In this document: in pieces, positions 7,583-15,102 of the stretch | Numbering within the stretch: position 1 is the first letter of the stretch | Layout of the letters: each line of letters begins with the position of its first letter | Assembly (NCBI RefSeq): GCF_900113285.1 | Contig: NZ_FOOT01000016.1 | Location: 1-34,707, forward strand | Direction: 5' to 3' | DNA from: Pontibacter chinhatensis | GTDB lineage: Bacteria > Bacteroidota > Bacteroidia > Cytophagales > Hymenobacteraceae | Length of the DNA: 34,707 bases | Notes under the pieces: generated by a model | Seen by the model: the letters and a program-made list of their open reading frames with translations, nothing else | The model's database searches: none | What the model was told of the DNA's origin: nothing | Translations under genes and position numbers: made by a program

Positions 7583-9168
7583 TTTTTACTAAGATTATAA
7601 CTAACAGAGAAATACCAAGAAAAAACCGGTTTATTAGTGAGGTCACTTTGTAACTGTGCCTCGTCCCTAACTTCACCCCCTAGTTTCAGATTATCTAATT
7701 CCTTTCTATACCCGAACATAGTACCACCAGATATTGAAAAGGAGCGTCCAACTGAAACACCAGCTCCTATTGGAAAAATAGCATCATTTACACCTGTTGA
7801 TACACCCAATTGCATAAAAGGAAGTATATTATCCCAGTTTGTAAATAAAAAGTTTAAGAACATCGCTGGTCTTAAATTAACTTTCGTCTCACCTACTATA
7901 GCAACTTCATTTTTTCCATTTTCAGTTGTTATTGAATAGTTTGGATATGAAAATCCTGTATATAACAAACCTGTGGATATATATGGATATAATCTATGTT
8001 TTTTACCAACTACAAAAGATGCATTATAATTACTATTTTCAACCTCTGAACCACTTATATCTAAGGCTGTGACCTTATAATTAAACTCCTTCATTTTTTG
8101 TGACTTCCAGTCAAGCTTTAAGTCATAGTCTTCATGATAGTTATTGCAATTTTTTCCTTGCATATCACATATTTCTTTAGTGAATTTATTAGTATGGGCT
8201 GTTAGCTTGTCTAATAATTCGGTATAGCCTTTTAAAGCTATATTACTCTCCTCCAACATCGTTTTTTTATTATTTGAAAGTAAGAATGCAGTTGAGGATG
8301 AGTATTTTTTAAATGCCTCCTTTCTCGATGGTACTATAAATTTGGAAATTTCTGAATCAAATTCAGTTGATAGCAGCTGTATGAGTTTGTCAATTGATTT
8401 GATAGCATTTTCCTGTTTTGATTTAAGGTTTTCATTTACTTTGGTAGAGATTCCCAATTCTTGTCGGAAAGTTGTATAATTATTATCTACATTAAATAAA
8501 ACCTCACTCCTCTTCTTAATCCAGCCAGTATAAGTGTATTGATTGTTAATTAATTCAGGAATATTATTTGCTATGAAATCATTGAAGAAATAATCATCTG
8601 CTTGTGTTATTAAATTGATTTTTTCAGCTAAAACATTGTAACCACCACTGTATTTACTGACAGAATCAATGTCTAATGCTTTAATAAACTCATAAACCCA
8701 TTCATTTAAGAGTATAGTTTTCTTTATTTCTGTAAGATTTGTACCATCCTTTGTTATAAAGGTTGTTGGTGCAAAGTTAGGTTGCAGTGAAGAAGCAACC
8801 ACAGCAGTTGAAGCAGGAAGATTTGATATAAATTCGCTAATAGCTTGGTATGCAGGGTCATCTAAATCTTTCGATGTAGATTTAATTGAAAATTTCAGAG
8901 GATTATAAAACTCTGTATAAATTTTAAAATTATTTCTATGCTGGTTACGAACATTAAATATTAAATCTTCATCCAAATCATGCCATTCATACGGATTTTC
9001 GATACTATATCTTAATGCTCCTTTATTTCCATTCTTATTTGAGTCCCATTTTAAATAAATATTATTTTCAAATTTTATACCATTAATTCTATTGAATACA
9101 GACTCATCTTGTGCGATGACTACTCGATTTAAAAAAAACAGCAGAAAAATGTACAAGATTACCCTCAT
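7579..9168 (-). CDS. Secreted protein with probable outer-membrane beta-barrel C-terminus
   Basis: A 529-residue protein with a Sec signal peptide (residues 1-19, ending VVIAQ). The middle (about 100-370) is helical with many Lys/Asn/Ser residues. From about 365 to the end there are alternating strands with aromatic ends (YPYISTGLLYTGFSYPNYS, FLFTNWDNILPFMQLGVSTGV, FSWYFSVSYNLSKK), the look of a small outer-membrane barrel. It ends in SYNLSKK rather than the usual terminal phenylalanine. A short CDMQGKNC motif lies near 338. I infer an envelope protein acting with the C1 protease encoded immediately downstream, perhaps as its anchor or substrate carrier. It is AT-rich compared with the genes to its right. 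Confidence 0.75.
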   Translation of the reverse strand: MRVILYIFLLFFLNRVVIAQDESVFNRINGIKFENNIYLKWDSNKNGNKGALRYSIENPYEWHDLDEDLIFNVRNQHRNNFKIYTEFYNPLKFSIKSTSKDLDDPAYQAISEFISNLPASTAVVASSLQPNFAPTTFITKDGTNLTEIKKTILLNEWVYEFIKALDIDSVSKYSGGYNVLAEKINLITQADDYFFNDFIANNIPELINNQYTYTGWIKKRSEVLFNVDNNYTTFRQELGISTKVNENLKSKQENAIKSIDKLIQLLSTEFDSEISKFIVPSRKEAFKKYSSSTAFLLSNNKKTMLEESNIALKGYTELLDKLTAHTNKFTKEICDMQGKNCNNYHEDYDLKLDWKSQKMKEFNYKVTALDISGSEVENSNYNASFVVGKKHRLYPYISTGLLYTGFSYPNYSITTENGKNEVAIVGETKVNLRPAMFLNFLFTNWDNILPFMQLGVSTGVNDAIFPIGAGVSVGRSFSISGGTMFGYRKELDNLKLGGEVRDEAQLQSDLTNKPVFSWYFSVSYNLSKK

Positions 9169-9594
9169 AATACTTAAACATATTAAGATTAAATATAATT
9201 ATCATAAGCTATATACTTATTATATTAACAATAGTTGTACTTAATATAAATATTCTATAATTATAAATTTGTGATATTAAGCAAAAGCAATGCTATAATT
9301 AATAGTAAGTATTAAAAATTGGTAATGAAAGGTTTAATTAAAATTCTCTTGGCATATTTATGATTTGCTTATAGTGTTCTTACTCCTTTTGTATAGCCGT
9401 TTGATTATCATATCCTATACCCATTACCTTAACCGCTTATTAATACTTTCTCTTGTTATTCTTAATCTTAAAATAAAACATGGATGGAGCATATTAAGAA
9501 AACTAGTATTACGTTAAGAGATGTTTCACTACCCAATACACATTTATAATTAACTATTCATATTAGACTATACCCATATTTGAATACTTATTCG
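9169..9594. other. Long AT-rich intergenic stretch
   Basis: About 430 bases between the divergent envelope pair and the recombinase gene. It is very AT-rich, with stops in all frames and no convincing hairpin, repeat or RNA gene. It should contain the promoter for the envelope pair, but I could not pick a good match. It lies near the change from AT-rich genes on the left to GC-richer genes on the right. Confidence 0.5.
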
Positions 9595-9602
9595 TATCTT
9601 TG
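9595..9602 (+). promoter_or_regulatory. Minus-7 box for the recombinase gene
   Basis: TATCTTTG is a perfect match to the Bacteroidota minus-7 consensus TAnnTTTG. No TTG lies at the expected distance upstream (the nearest TTTG, at 9579-9582, is only 12 bases away). It would give a leader of about 45 bases before the ATG at 9656. Confidence 0.5.
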
Positions 9603-9655
9603 GAACAGCTTTACATCCCAGAATAGATATTCACACTCCTAAACCTATTTTGAAT

Positions 9656-10321
9656 ATGATTTCAGCAGTTGCCTACGGTAGGGTCTCCACCACTCAACAG
9701 ACAGTCGACCGACAGAAAGTAAACTTGGAGGAGGTTGCTACAGCCAAGGGATATAGAATTGAAAAGTTCTTTTCAGACTCCATTACAGGCAAAACCCATA
9801 CCTTGGAAAGGGAGGGATACCAAAAAATGATTAGATACTGTCAGGAGAAAGGCATCAAGACTATATTCGTGTCCGAGATTTCCAGAATATCTAGAAGGGT
9901 CTCGCATACCATCTCCACAATTGAGACTATCGTGGAGGAGCATGGTATGACGGTCCATGTACAGCATCCGAGCGCTTTGGTATTCTCGCCCGACCAGCAC
10001 GGTCGCATAGATATACTTCAAAAGTCGATGCTCATGATGCTGGGTCTTGGAGCCGAGATGGAACTAACCTACCAGCAGAGCCGCAGATTAGAGGGCATCA
10101 CGGAGGCTAAGAAAAGTAATAAGTACAAAGGCAGAGTCAAAGGTTCGTCATATTCTAATGCCCGACTTATTGAGAAGCACTCAGACATTACCAATCTTAT
10201 AAACCACTCTGCATTACCAGACACTAAGATTGCGGCAATTGTCAAGAAAGGTCTTTCGACTGTTAAGAGAGTGAGGCAAGCATTGCAAAATTTAGAAACC
10301 GACCAGACGGTGAAAGCCTAG
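9656..10321 (+). CDS. Small serine recombinase (resolvase/invertase family)
   Basis: A 221-residue site-specific recombinase counted from the ATG at 9656; a TTG six bases earlier is in frame but less likely. The N-terminal catalytic domain has YGRVSTTQQ with nucleophile S11, DRQ downstream, and SEISRISRRV around 73-82, the arginine-bearing helix. The long E helix (MLMMLGLGAEMELTYQQSRRLEGI) follows at about 125-148. The C-terminus (DTKIAAIVKKGLSTVKRVRQAL) is a helix-turn-helix that binds the crossover site. The size fits resolvases and invertases rather than large integrases, so it may resolve or invert DNA rather than insert this island. It runs convergently toward the CoiA-like operon. No crossover site was identified. 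Confidence 0.92.
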   Translation: MISAVAYGRVSTTQQTVDRQKVNLEEVATAKGYRIEKFFSDSITGKTHTLEREGYQKMIRYCQEKGIKTIFVSEISRISRRVSHTISTIETIVEEHGMTVHVQHPSALVFSPDQHGRIDILQKSMLMMLGLGAEMELTYQQSRRLEGITEAKKSNKYKGRVKGSSYSNARLIEKHSDITNLINHSALPDTKIAAIVKKGLSTVKRVRQALQNLETDQTVKA

Positions 10322-10342
10322 GTTACCGCACCCGGCTTTCAC
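10310..10342 (+). terminator. Hairpin at the end of the recombinase gene
   Basis: GTGAAAGCC at 10310-10318 pairs perfectly with GGCTTTCAC at 10334-10342 and spans the stop codon of the recombinase gene. No clear T-tract follows. It lies between convergent genes, so a two-way terminator is plausible. Confidence 0.5.
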
Positions 10343-10352
10343 AGCGTGAGTG

Positions 10353-10380
10353 GTATAGGTGTTTATAGGTAATCCTATAC
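10353..10380 (-). terminator. Hairpin at the end of the CoiA-like operon
   Basis: GTATAGG at 10353-10359 and CCTATAC at 10374-10380 pair perfectly; an alternative tight form is TATAGG (10364-10369), loop TAAT, CCTATA (10374-10379). It overlaps the stop codon of the overlapping frame that ends at 10375, so it probably ends minus-strand transcription. This also suggests that the transcript extends past the CoiA-like stop at 10421. Confidence 0.4.
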
Positions 10381-11361
10381 ATTAGAAGTGTTTCTATCCA
10401 TCAACTCCATAAACTTCTCTTTAGTTTTCCCAATTTTTGTAAGTTCTCTTGTTAAAGCATTGCCAAGCTGTTCTGTTTCGGTCACGAGCAAGTTTATAGC
10501 CTTCGAAATCTGCAAGGAGTCCTCCTGCTTCAAGTAAGTTTTTAATACGTCTGGACAAGTCGGAACCTGTTGCAGTATCTCTGCTTTCAACTGTCCTAGC
10601 AGCTGTGTCTCGTAATCCTGCAAATCGTTCTTCAAGTTCGACTCCTTCTCGTTCAAATCTGCTTGGTAGTTGGATTCTAGCCTCTCGTATTCCTGCAATA
10701 CCTGCTGCCTCTGCTCCTTTAAGCTGTCTAAACTTGCTTCTAGCTGCGCTTTCAAGTTGTTCAAACCGCTCTGGTAGGCGGCTTGCAGTTGCTCTAATTT
10801 GTTCAACTCTTCCTTTCTCAGCTGCGATATCTCGGTCAACTGAGATTTCTTCAAGCTCAATCTCTCTTTTTCTCTCTTCAAAAGATTCTCGATTTCCACC
10901 AAGCCCTCGGATTGCTGCTGTGATGTCGACATCAAGAACTCCTGCTGCTCGGTCAAGCTCTGCCGCTTCCCTTCGATGGTCTTCTTCCGCTCTGACTGCA
11001 TCTTCTCGAAGTCGCTCTTCTTCTCCTCGAAGAGCTTCTTCTTGCTCATCAATTCCTCGGATTTGCTCTGAATACTTTGCTGTAATTGACGCTCTATGCC
11101 GGTCTTGAAGTCCTTGCAGTCGCTCTTGATTATCTGCTGTATTTCTCTCAACTCTTGATATCTCGTCTCTAAGTCCTGCTTCAATGTCTCTGTAAGGTTT
11201 TGATTCCAGACATTTTGTAAAGCCTCGTATAAGGCTTCTAATTTGCGCTGCTCGGCACTCGTAAGTTTCCTCAAAAAGTCTTCTTTGGAGTTCATCAATA
11301 GGTGGAACTCCCGCTGCATCTGGATGGGAAATTGGTACGTATTCAGTTCGTTCTTGCTCAT
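10375..11361 (-). CDS. Long overlapping coiled-coil frame inside the CoiA-like gene
   Basis: A 328-residue frame from an ATG at 11361, shifted by +1 within the CoiA-like gene on the same strand and open for about 940 shared bases. The frame is already open from 11437, with a TTG at 11409. The product would be almost entirely coiled coil, rich in Glu, Lys, Gln, Leu and Ser (about 60-260), with a more globular end (PTCPDVLKTYLKQEDSLQISKAINLL). Its codons favour G/C endings (AAG, CAG, GAG, TTC) and few end in T. It continues 46 bases past the CoiA-like stop. Possibilities: a genuine overlapping gene; the true C-terminus of the CoiA-like protein reached by a +1 shift; or a fortuitous open frame. 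The natural-looking composition and normal C-terminus favour one of the first two. I cannot decide from sequence alone. Confidence 0.45.
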   Translation of the reverse strand: MSKNELNTYQFPIQMQREFHLLMNSKEDFLRKLTSAEQRKLEALYEALQNVWNQNLTETLKQDLETRYQELREIQQIIKSDCKDFKTGIERQLQQSIQSKSEELMSKKKLFEEKKSDFEKMQSERKKTIEGKRQSLTEQQEFLMSTSQQQSEGLVEIENLLKREKERLSLKKSQLTEISQLRKEELNKLEQLQAAYQSGLNNLKAQLEASLDSLKEQRQQVLQEYERLESNYQADLNEKESNLKNDLQDYETQLLGQLKAEILQQVPTCPDVLKTYLKQEDSLQISKAINLLVTETEQLGNALTRELTKIGKTKEKFMELMDRNTSNV

Positions 11362-12034
11362 GAGAATATAACCACTTCGTTTTGTCTGTTGTGAAAAAGG
11401 AACGCTCAATCTCTTCCGGGGAGTCCTTGGGTATCTTTACCTGTATGGTGTCTACTCCCAGACGCTTTATCTTGACTAGTTTTTCGACTGAGGGAGCATG
11501 CGTGGCGACTAGTTCTATAAAAAGGATAGGCTTGTAGTCTTGGTCGAAGAAGGTGACATCAGGCTTAACCAATAGATACCTGTCACCTAAGTCTTTCTTC
11601 TTCCCCCACCGTATCTCCCCATTTTCGTCCTCAAAGAAATAAGTCTCGTTCTCAACAAACTCCGCTTCAATATATCTGTCTTCCACTAGCAAATTCGCTA
11701 ATCCAGTCACTCCCTTAGGAGGGTACTTATATACTGCCGGAACCTTAATTTTCTTAACCCTTTGCAGAATCTCCTTCGCGAGCTGATGGCGATACGTTTC
11801 GTCAGAATAGGTGCACTTTTTCGTAGGCTCCACGCCCTTGGGGTCATGACGAAAGTAGGATGAGCGATTCTCAATCTTAGTTTTACATGCCTGCATGTCT
11901 CGCTTACAGCCAAGACAAAAGTACCCCTGACGACCGCTCTTCGCCTGAGAGATATGTATTATCTCATCCTTTACATTGTAGGCATAGACATGGCTTTCCT
12001 CGCTTCCGTCATCCATGCTGTATACAGTTTCCAT
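10421..12034 (-). CDS. CoiA-like protein: zinc finger, nuclease-like domain, coiled-coil tail
   Basis: A 537-residue protein. Residues 30-85 look like the CoiA N-terminal zinc element (C40-x2-C43, then C50, H63, C74, H83). Residues 110-205 form a nuclease-like domain: KPDVTFF with D159, then LFIELVATHA with E174, as in CoiA's restriction-endonuclease-like region, but the usual catalytic lysine/glutamine is not obvious. Residues 220-305 (FEETYECRAAQIRSLI, DEISRVERNTA) read as a conserved linker. From about 310 on, the tail is rich in Arg, Glu, Ala and Gly and predicted coiled coil, with no methionine at all after residue 47. The tail overlaps a second open frame, so a frameshift or dual coding must be considered. 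It is the third gene of the XRE-ImmA operon, 50 bases after the 148-residue gene. Confidence 0.75.
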   Translation of the reverse strand: METVYSMDDGSEESHVYAYNVKDEIIHISQAKSGRQGYFCLGCKRDMQACKTKIENRSSYFRHDPKGVEPTKKCTYSDETYRHQLAKEILQRVKKIKVPAVYKYPPKGVTGLANLLVEDRYIEAEFVENETYFFEDENGEIRWGKKKDLGDRYLLVKPDVTFFDQDYKPILFIELVATHAPSVEKLVKIKRLGVDTIQVKIPKDSPEEIERSFFTTDKTKWLYSHEQERTEYVPISHPDAAGVPPIDELQRRLFEETYECRAAQIRSLIRGFTKCLESKPYRDIEAGLRDEISRVERNTADNQERLQGLQDRHRASITAKYSEQIRGIDEQEEALRGEEERLREDAVRAEEDHRREAAELDRAAGVLDVDITAAIRGLGGNRESFEERKREIELEEISVDRDIAAEKGRVEQIRATASRLPERFEQLESAARSKFRQLKGAEAAGIAGIREARIQLPSRFEREGVELEERFAGLRDTAARTVESRDTATGSDLSRRIKNLLEAGGLLADFEGYKLARDRNRTAWQCFNKRTYKNWEN

Positions 12035-12084
12035 AAGTTATTGTTAAGGAATAGGGTGCATCACCTATATTGACAGGCAATGAG

Positions 12085-12531
12085 TTAGATATAGTTGAGT
12101 TCTCTGTTTTTGTCCCGGAACGCATTGTACAGGTTAACTGGATTAGCCCCTTCATTTACCCAGTCAATCACTATTTCCAAAGCTGCTTCCATGTCTTCCA
12201 AGTAAGCCTGTCGACTGTCCCCGCCGCGTATGCCTCTGCTGTCCTTAACCTTACCCCTCGTCAGAAAGATGTTTTTTTGGTCATAAATCATATCTCTCTG
12301 TGCCTGTGGCAGGTTGCTTAGGTTTGTTTTCAAGAGGGAATATAAAGCTTTGTAGTACAAATCATATGCTTTCTCCGGGCTTTGCACTGCTCCAATTATG
12401 CTAGAGGCGACGATGCGCTCCACTTCTTCCCCGAGTCCCAACTGGTGACCAGACGTAGCTCTCGAAGCTTGAATCAGAGCTTCCATTTCCAGTTCGAGTG
12501 CAGTCTTCTTATCTTGTTGATTATTTTCCAT
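12085..12531 (-). CDS. Hypothetical protein in XRE-ImmA/CoiA-like operon
   Basis: A 148-residue helical, acidic protein with no recognised domain. The N-terminus (MENNQQDKKTALELEMEAL) looks like a flexible lead into a helix; the C-terminus has a helical acidic block (YLEDMEAALEIVIDW). There are no cysteines, membrane segments or signal peptide. It begins 17 bases after the stop of the XRE-ImmA gene and is followed after 50 bases by the CoiA-like gene, so it is an operon member. It may be an adaptor between the regulator and the nuclease-like protein, but this is a guess from position. Confidence 0.75.
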   Translation of the reverse strand: MENNQQDKKTALELEMEALIQASRATSGHQLGLGEEVERIVASSIIGAVQSPEKAYDLYYKALYSLLKTNLSNLPQAQRDMIYDQKNIFLTRGKVKDSRGIRGGDSRQAYLEDMEAALEIVIDWVNEGANPVNLYNAFRDKNRELNYI

Positions 12532-12548
12532 CTTTATTTCCTGTATTA

Positions 12549-13748
12549 CTAAACAAAAACACTTCTAACATTTTTCAACTGTGCTTCTAGCTCCTCAACA
12601 TTCCAAGTGGACAGCTTAACCTGATTAAGGCAGGGGTCAGCAGGTGGCAGCAAGTTTGATTTGTTGAACTTCATGAAGAAGGAGCTGTCACCCTCTAAAA
12701 GCTTGTCCCATGCATAGAAGGAGTATATAATAGAAGGGTGTACAGCATTCTGTTTGGCGTACCTGCTAACAAGGCTGTGGTTGCTAATAAACGGTCTGAT
12801 GTATTCCAGCTGGTCTTTCCCGAACAGCATCTCCCGGGCGAATGAGTTGGCTTTCTCCTCAGTCAGCTGCAAGTCCAACTGGTCTTCGCTCAGATGAAAA
12901 CAGGTATCGGTAAGCTTGTCGAGGTCATAGAGCACGTGGTAAAGTTCGTGCAGAAGGCAGAACCAGATGGTGCCATAATTTTTTATTAAGTCAGTCAGCA
13001 CAATGCACGGCTTGCCCTTGACAACAAAGGTGGCACCCCGAACCTGTACGTTGGGCAGGTTCGCCTGAGCAATCACGGTGATTCCCAAATTGTAAAGCGC
13101 TTTAACTACAGTGATGAAGCCTTTTGTATCAAGCTCTGAGTAGGGTTTGATTTTAGATATTATCGAAACTAACCCCTTCCGGTCATAGGGATTTGGGTTA
13201 TCCAGCTTTTCGAAATGCGTATAGGCTGACTTGACCCAGAAATCACGCATCGTATCTCGGGTAGACTTCCTCGTTCTGCTGAAAAGGGCGTAGTCTAGCC
13301 TGTCCTTGTACTCAAAAATGGTCTCTAACCCGAAAAATGTGTTGATTCGCTTCTCTATTAACTCAAAGTCTGAGATGTCATCGAGAACGCCAGCCTTCTT
13401 CATTCCTGTAAGGTCAAAGTTCTCAACAATGAATGAGGCTCTCTTAGTCCTTTCAACATCAGAGAGCGTCTCGGGTGTTAAGGAGTAGATATAAATGCGG
13501 ATGACATCGTCTATAGGCTTCTTTAAGAAGTGAGACAGTTTGAGCAAGGTAACGATGTCCACTTTTTGTGCTTCACCCTCAAATATCCTGTTAAGTGATT
13601 TTCGCTCTATGCCTACAATGGCGCTGAACTGGCGCTGCGACAATTGGAGCTCCTCACACTTACTATTCACTAGCTCAGATAGGGTTGTCACACCATCTTT
13701 CCCTAGAATAGAGTATACCTCATTAAGTATTTTATCTTCGCTTTCCAT
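12549..13748 (-). CDS. XRE-family regulator fused to ImmA/IrrE metallopeptidase
   Basis: A 399-residue protein. Residues 18-80 form an XRE/HigA-like helix-turn-helix (LSQRQFSAIVGIERKSLNRIFEG). Residues 220-340 form an ImmA/IrrE zinc peptidase: H267-E268-L-Y-H271 in LLHELYHVLYD, with E298 in LTEEKANSFAREML as the likely third ligand. Proteins of this architecture act as repressors that are cleaved, or that cleave a repressor, when a signal such as phage infection or DNA damage appears; they also occur as antitoxin-type regulators. It is the first gene of an operon with a 148-residue unknown and a CoiA-like nuclease protein. Two copies of TTTACACCA just upstream overlap the promoter, which suggests autorepression. 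Confidence 0.9.
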   Translation of the reverse strand: MESEDKILNEVYSILGKDGVTTLSELVNSKCEELQLSQRQFSAIVGIERKSLNRIFEGEAQKVDIVTLLKLSHFLKKPIDDVIRIYIYSLTPETLSDVERTKRASFIVENFDLTGMKKAGVLDDISDFELIEKRINTFFGLETIFEYKDRLDYALFSRTRKSTRDTMRDFWVKSAYTHFEKLDNPNPYDRKGLVSIISKIKPYSELDTKGFITVVKALYNLGITVIAQANLPNVQVRGATFVVKGKPCIVLTDLIKNYGTIWFCLLHELYHVLYDLDKLTDTCFHLSEDQLDLQLTEEKANSFAREMLFGKDQLEYIRPFISNHSLVSRYAKQNAVHPSIIYSFYAWDKLLEGDSSFFMKFNKSNLLPPADPCLNQVKLSTWNVEELEAQLKNVRSVFV

Positions 13749-13760
13749 AAGTGGCGTAAT

Positions 13761-13794
13761 TTTACACCAAATATAGAATATTTACACCACTCAA
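13761..13794 (-). promoter_or_regulatory. Promoter with direct-repeat operator for the XRE-ImmA operon
   Basis: On the minus strand TATATTTG (13775-13768) is a perfect TAnnTTTG minus-7 box, with TTG at 13794-13792 upstream (16-base spacer). Two direct repeats, read TTTACACCA on the plus strand at 13761-13769 and 13781-13789, are exactly 20 bases apart, about two helical turns. One overlaps the minus-7 box and the other lies in the spacer. The predicted transcription start is about 12 bases before the ATG at 13748. This is the expected arrangement for an autorepressed XRE regulator. Confidence 0.6.
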
Positions 13795-13799
13795 TATAT

Positions 13800-14109
13800 A
13801 AATTTTATATATTTTGTCACAACACACACATTATCAGGTATATAATTTTTAACCAAGCTATAAAACTATAACTTGATAAGGAATTATGGATTGCTAGTCA
13901 TATGAAGACCGTCTGAAATAGATGCTTTGTTAAGTAAAGCGCTGTACTATAGGGCAAACAACAAGTAGCAGGAGCTTGCTACCCCCTCTATCATGTGGAA
14001 CACTATAGTTTTAGACTTATGCGGCATGATAGGACCTTAAAACAATATTGAATTATCACCCTAGTGTAGCACAGAATGAAAGAGTAGTATTTAACATTTT
14101 AAACATAGA
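13800..14109. other. Intergenic stretch between XRE-ImmA and CAP-like genes
   Basis: About 310 bases with no credible open frame. It contains the GTAGCA/TGCTAC hairpin at 13965-13982 and a spaced inverted repeat (TATCATG near 13989 and CATGATA near 14026). No RNA gene was recognised. Confidence 0.45.
13965..13982 (-). terminator. Hairpin downstream of the CAP-like gene
   Basis: GTAGCA at 13965-13970 and TGCTAC at 13977-13982 are perfect inverted repeats. Read on the minus strand, the hairpin is followed by TTGTTGTTTG, which suits a rho-independent terminator for the CAP-like gene, though it lies about 130 bases beyond that stop codon. Confidence 0.45.
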
Positions 14110-14625
14110 TTAGCGTGGCACTAATTTATTGAACTTAGTTATAGTCATCTGTGATATAGAATCGCTGCGCCAGTAACCGAACCTTGCCACAAAGTAGCGA
14201 CCGGTACAACTTACGCTCACGTATCTGTAACTCTGGTTCAACTGTACATCACGGTGAGGCGGTGAGCGCTCAAACCTGTCATATATGTGCCGTGCCAGTG
14301 CCTTCATATCCTTAGTAAACTCCCCCTCCACCAGCTTACCACAGATTTCCCCTTGGAACGTTCCATCGCTTATATCATGATGCAGCAAGTCCTGCTCTTC
14401 CATCTTAAAGTTGAATACGACAGTACCATATAGCATATTCAAGTCGACAAGTACTTCGATAGTGTCTGTAGAAGCCTTTTGCCGCTCTTGCCGTAATATT
14501 TGGGCATACTCTCTGTTCAAATCAAGCAACTCATGCCGTGTAAGGTATTGGTTAAAATCTGAGGGTTTTAACGCCTGACCCAGCAGAAGCATTATAACAA
14601 GAGGAACAGAGATGATAATACCCAT
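14110..14625 (-). CDS. Exported or membrane-anchored CAP/SCP-like protein
   Basis: A 171-residue protein with a hydrophobic N-terminal segment (residues 3-18) that is a signal peptide or anchor. The rest resembles a shortened CAP (SCP/PR1) domain: NREYAQILRQERQKAS near 38-52 corresponds to the first helix, and ERSPPHRDVQL (119-129) followed by YRYVSVSCTGRYFVARFGYW matches the W/F-x-SPxHR plus beta-strand ending of CAP proteins. The family's usual first metal-binding histidine is not clearly present, so the domain may be divergent. Bacterial CAP proteins are extracellular with mostly unknown roles. It is a single gene, preceded by a 7-base inverted repeat at 14657-14676 and an AT-rich leader. 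Confidence 0.6.
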   Translation of the reverse strand: MGIIISVPLVIMLLLGQALKPSDFNQYLTRHELLDLNREYAQILRQERQKASTDTIEVLVDLNMLYGTVVFNFKMEEQDLLHHDISDGTFQGEICGKLVEGEFTKDMKALARHIYDRFERSPPHRDVQLNQSYRYVSVSCTGRYFVARFGYWRSDSISQMTITKFNKLVPR

Positions 14626-15102
14626 TGTAAATTTTTGGTGGCTGGAACTTTATAAAATAGAAACGTGTCTTTCTATATATAATATATAGTTTATTAAATT
14701 GAGATAGAGAATTTTATTGTGAATCTTAGCCTATCAGATATAGGAGATGTGACAACTGGTATGGCGTTTCTTGTATGGCACCTATTAAAAAAAACCTATA
14801 GGGTAACAGGAAATTCAAAAAAATTGAAGGTTCTGCATCTACCATCTACGACGAGGTGTCGTCACAACATTCACACTACTACTACTCATCCTCCCAGTAA
14901 CAATCAACTCCCAAAGCATTGAAAGCCGACAGGTTCCCCCATCAGCCTTCAATCCTTTCAGGACACAACTCACTTATTATATATCAAGCCTGCCGTTTTG
15001 TTTTAAGATACCTCCCGCTTTTTCAGCGTGAGACTGTTTTTGACACATGTGGTTCTTATATAGAGATAATATGTATCAAATTTAGTCACACTATCCCACT
15101 TG
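14626..15102. other. Intergenic stretch upstream of the CAP-like gene
   Basis: About 480 bases. The first part holds a perfect 7-base inverted repeat (ATAGAAA at 14657-14663, TTTCTAT at 14670-14676) and a TATATA-rich block that probably includes the promoter of the CAP-like gene. Open frames on the plus strand here (14719-14922 and one from 14919) have poor protein-like composition. Nothing else was recognised. Confidence 0.45.

Noticed and set aside
10605..11108. Antisense open frame of 167 codons within the CoiA-like gene
   Set aside because: Its product is almost entirely Ser, Arg, Ala and Pro in low-complexity runs, as expected from the complement of a coiled-coil gene. It has no recognisable start context.
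14719..14922. 67-codon open frame on the plus strand
   Set aside because: Poor composition at the C-terminus (HNIHTTTTHPPSNN), no conserved-looking domain, no partner and no clear promoter.
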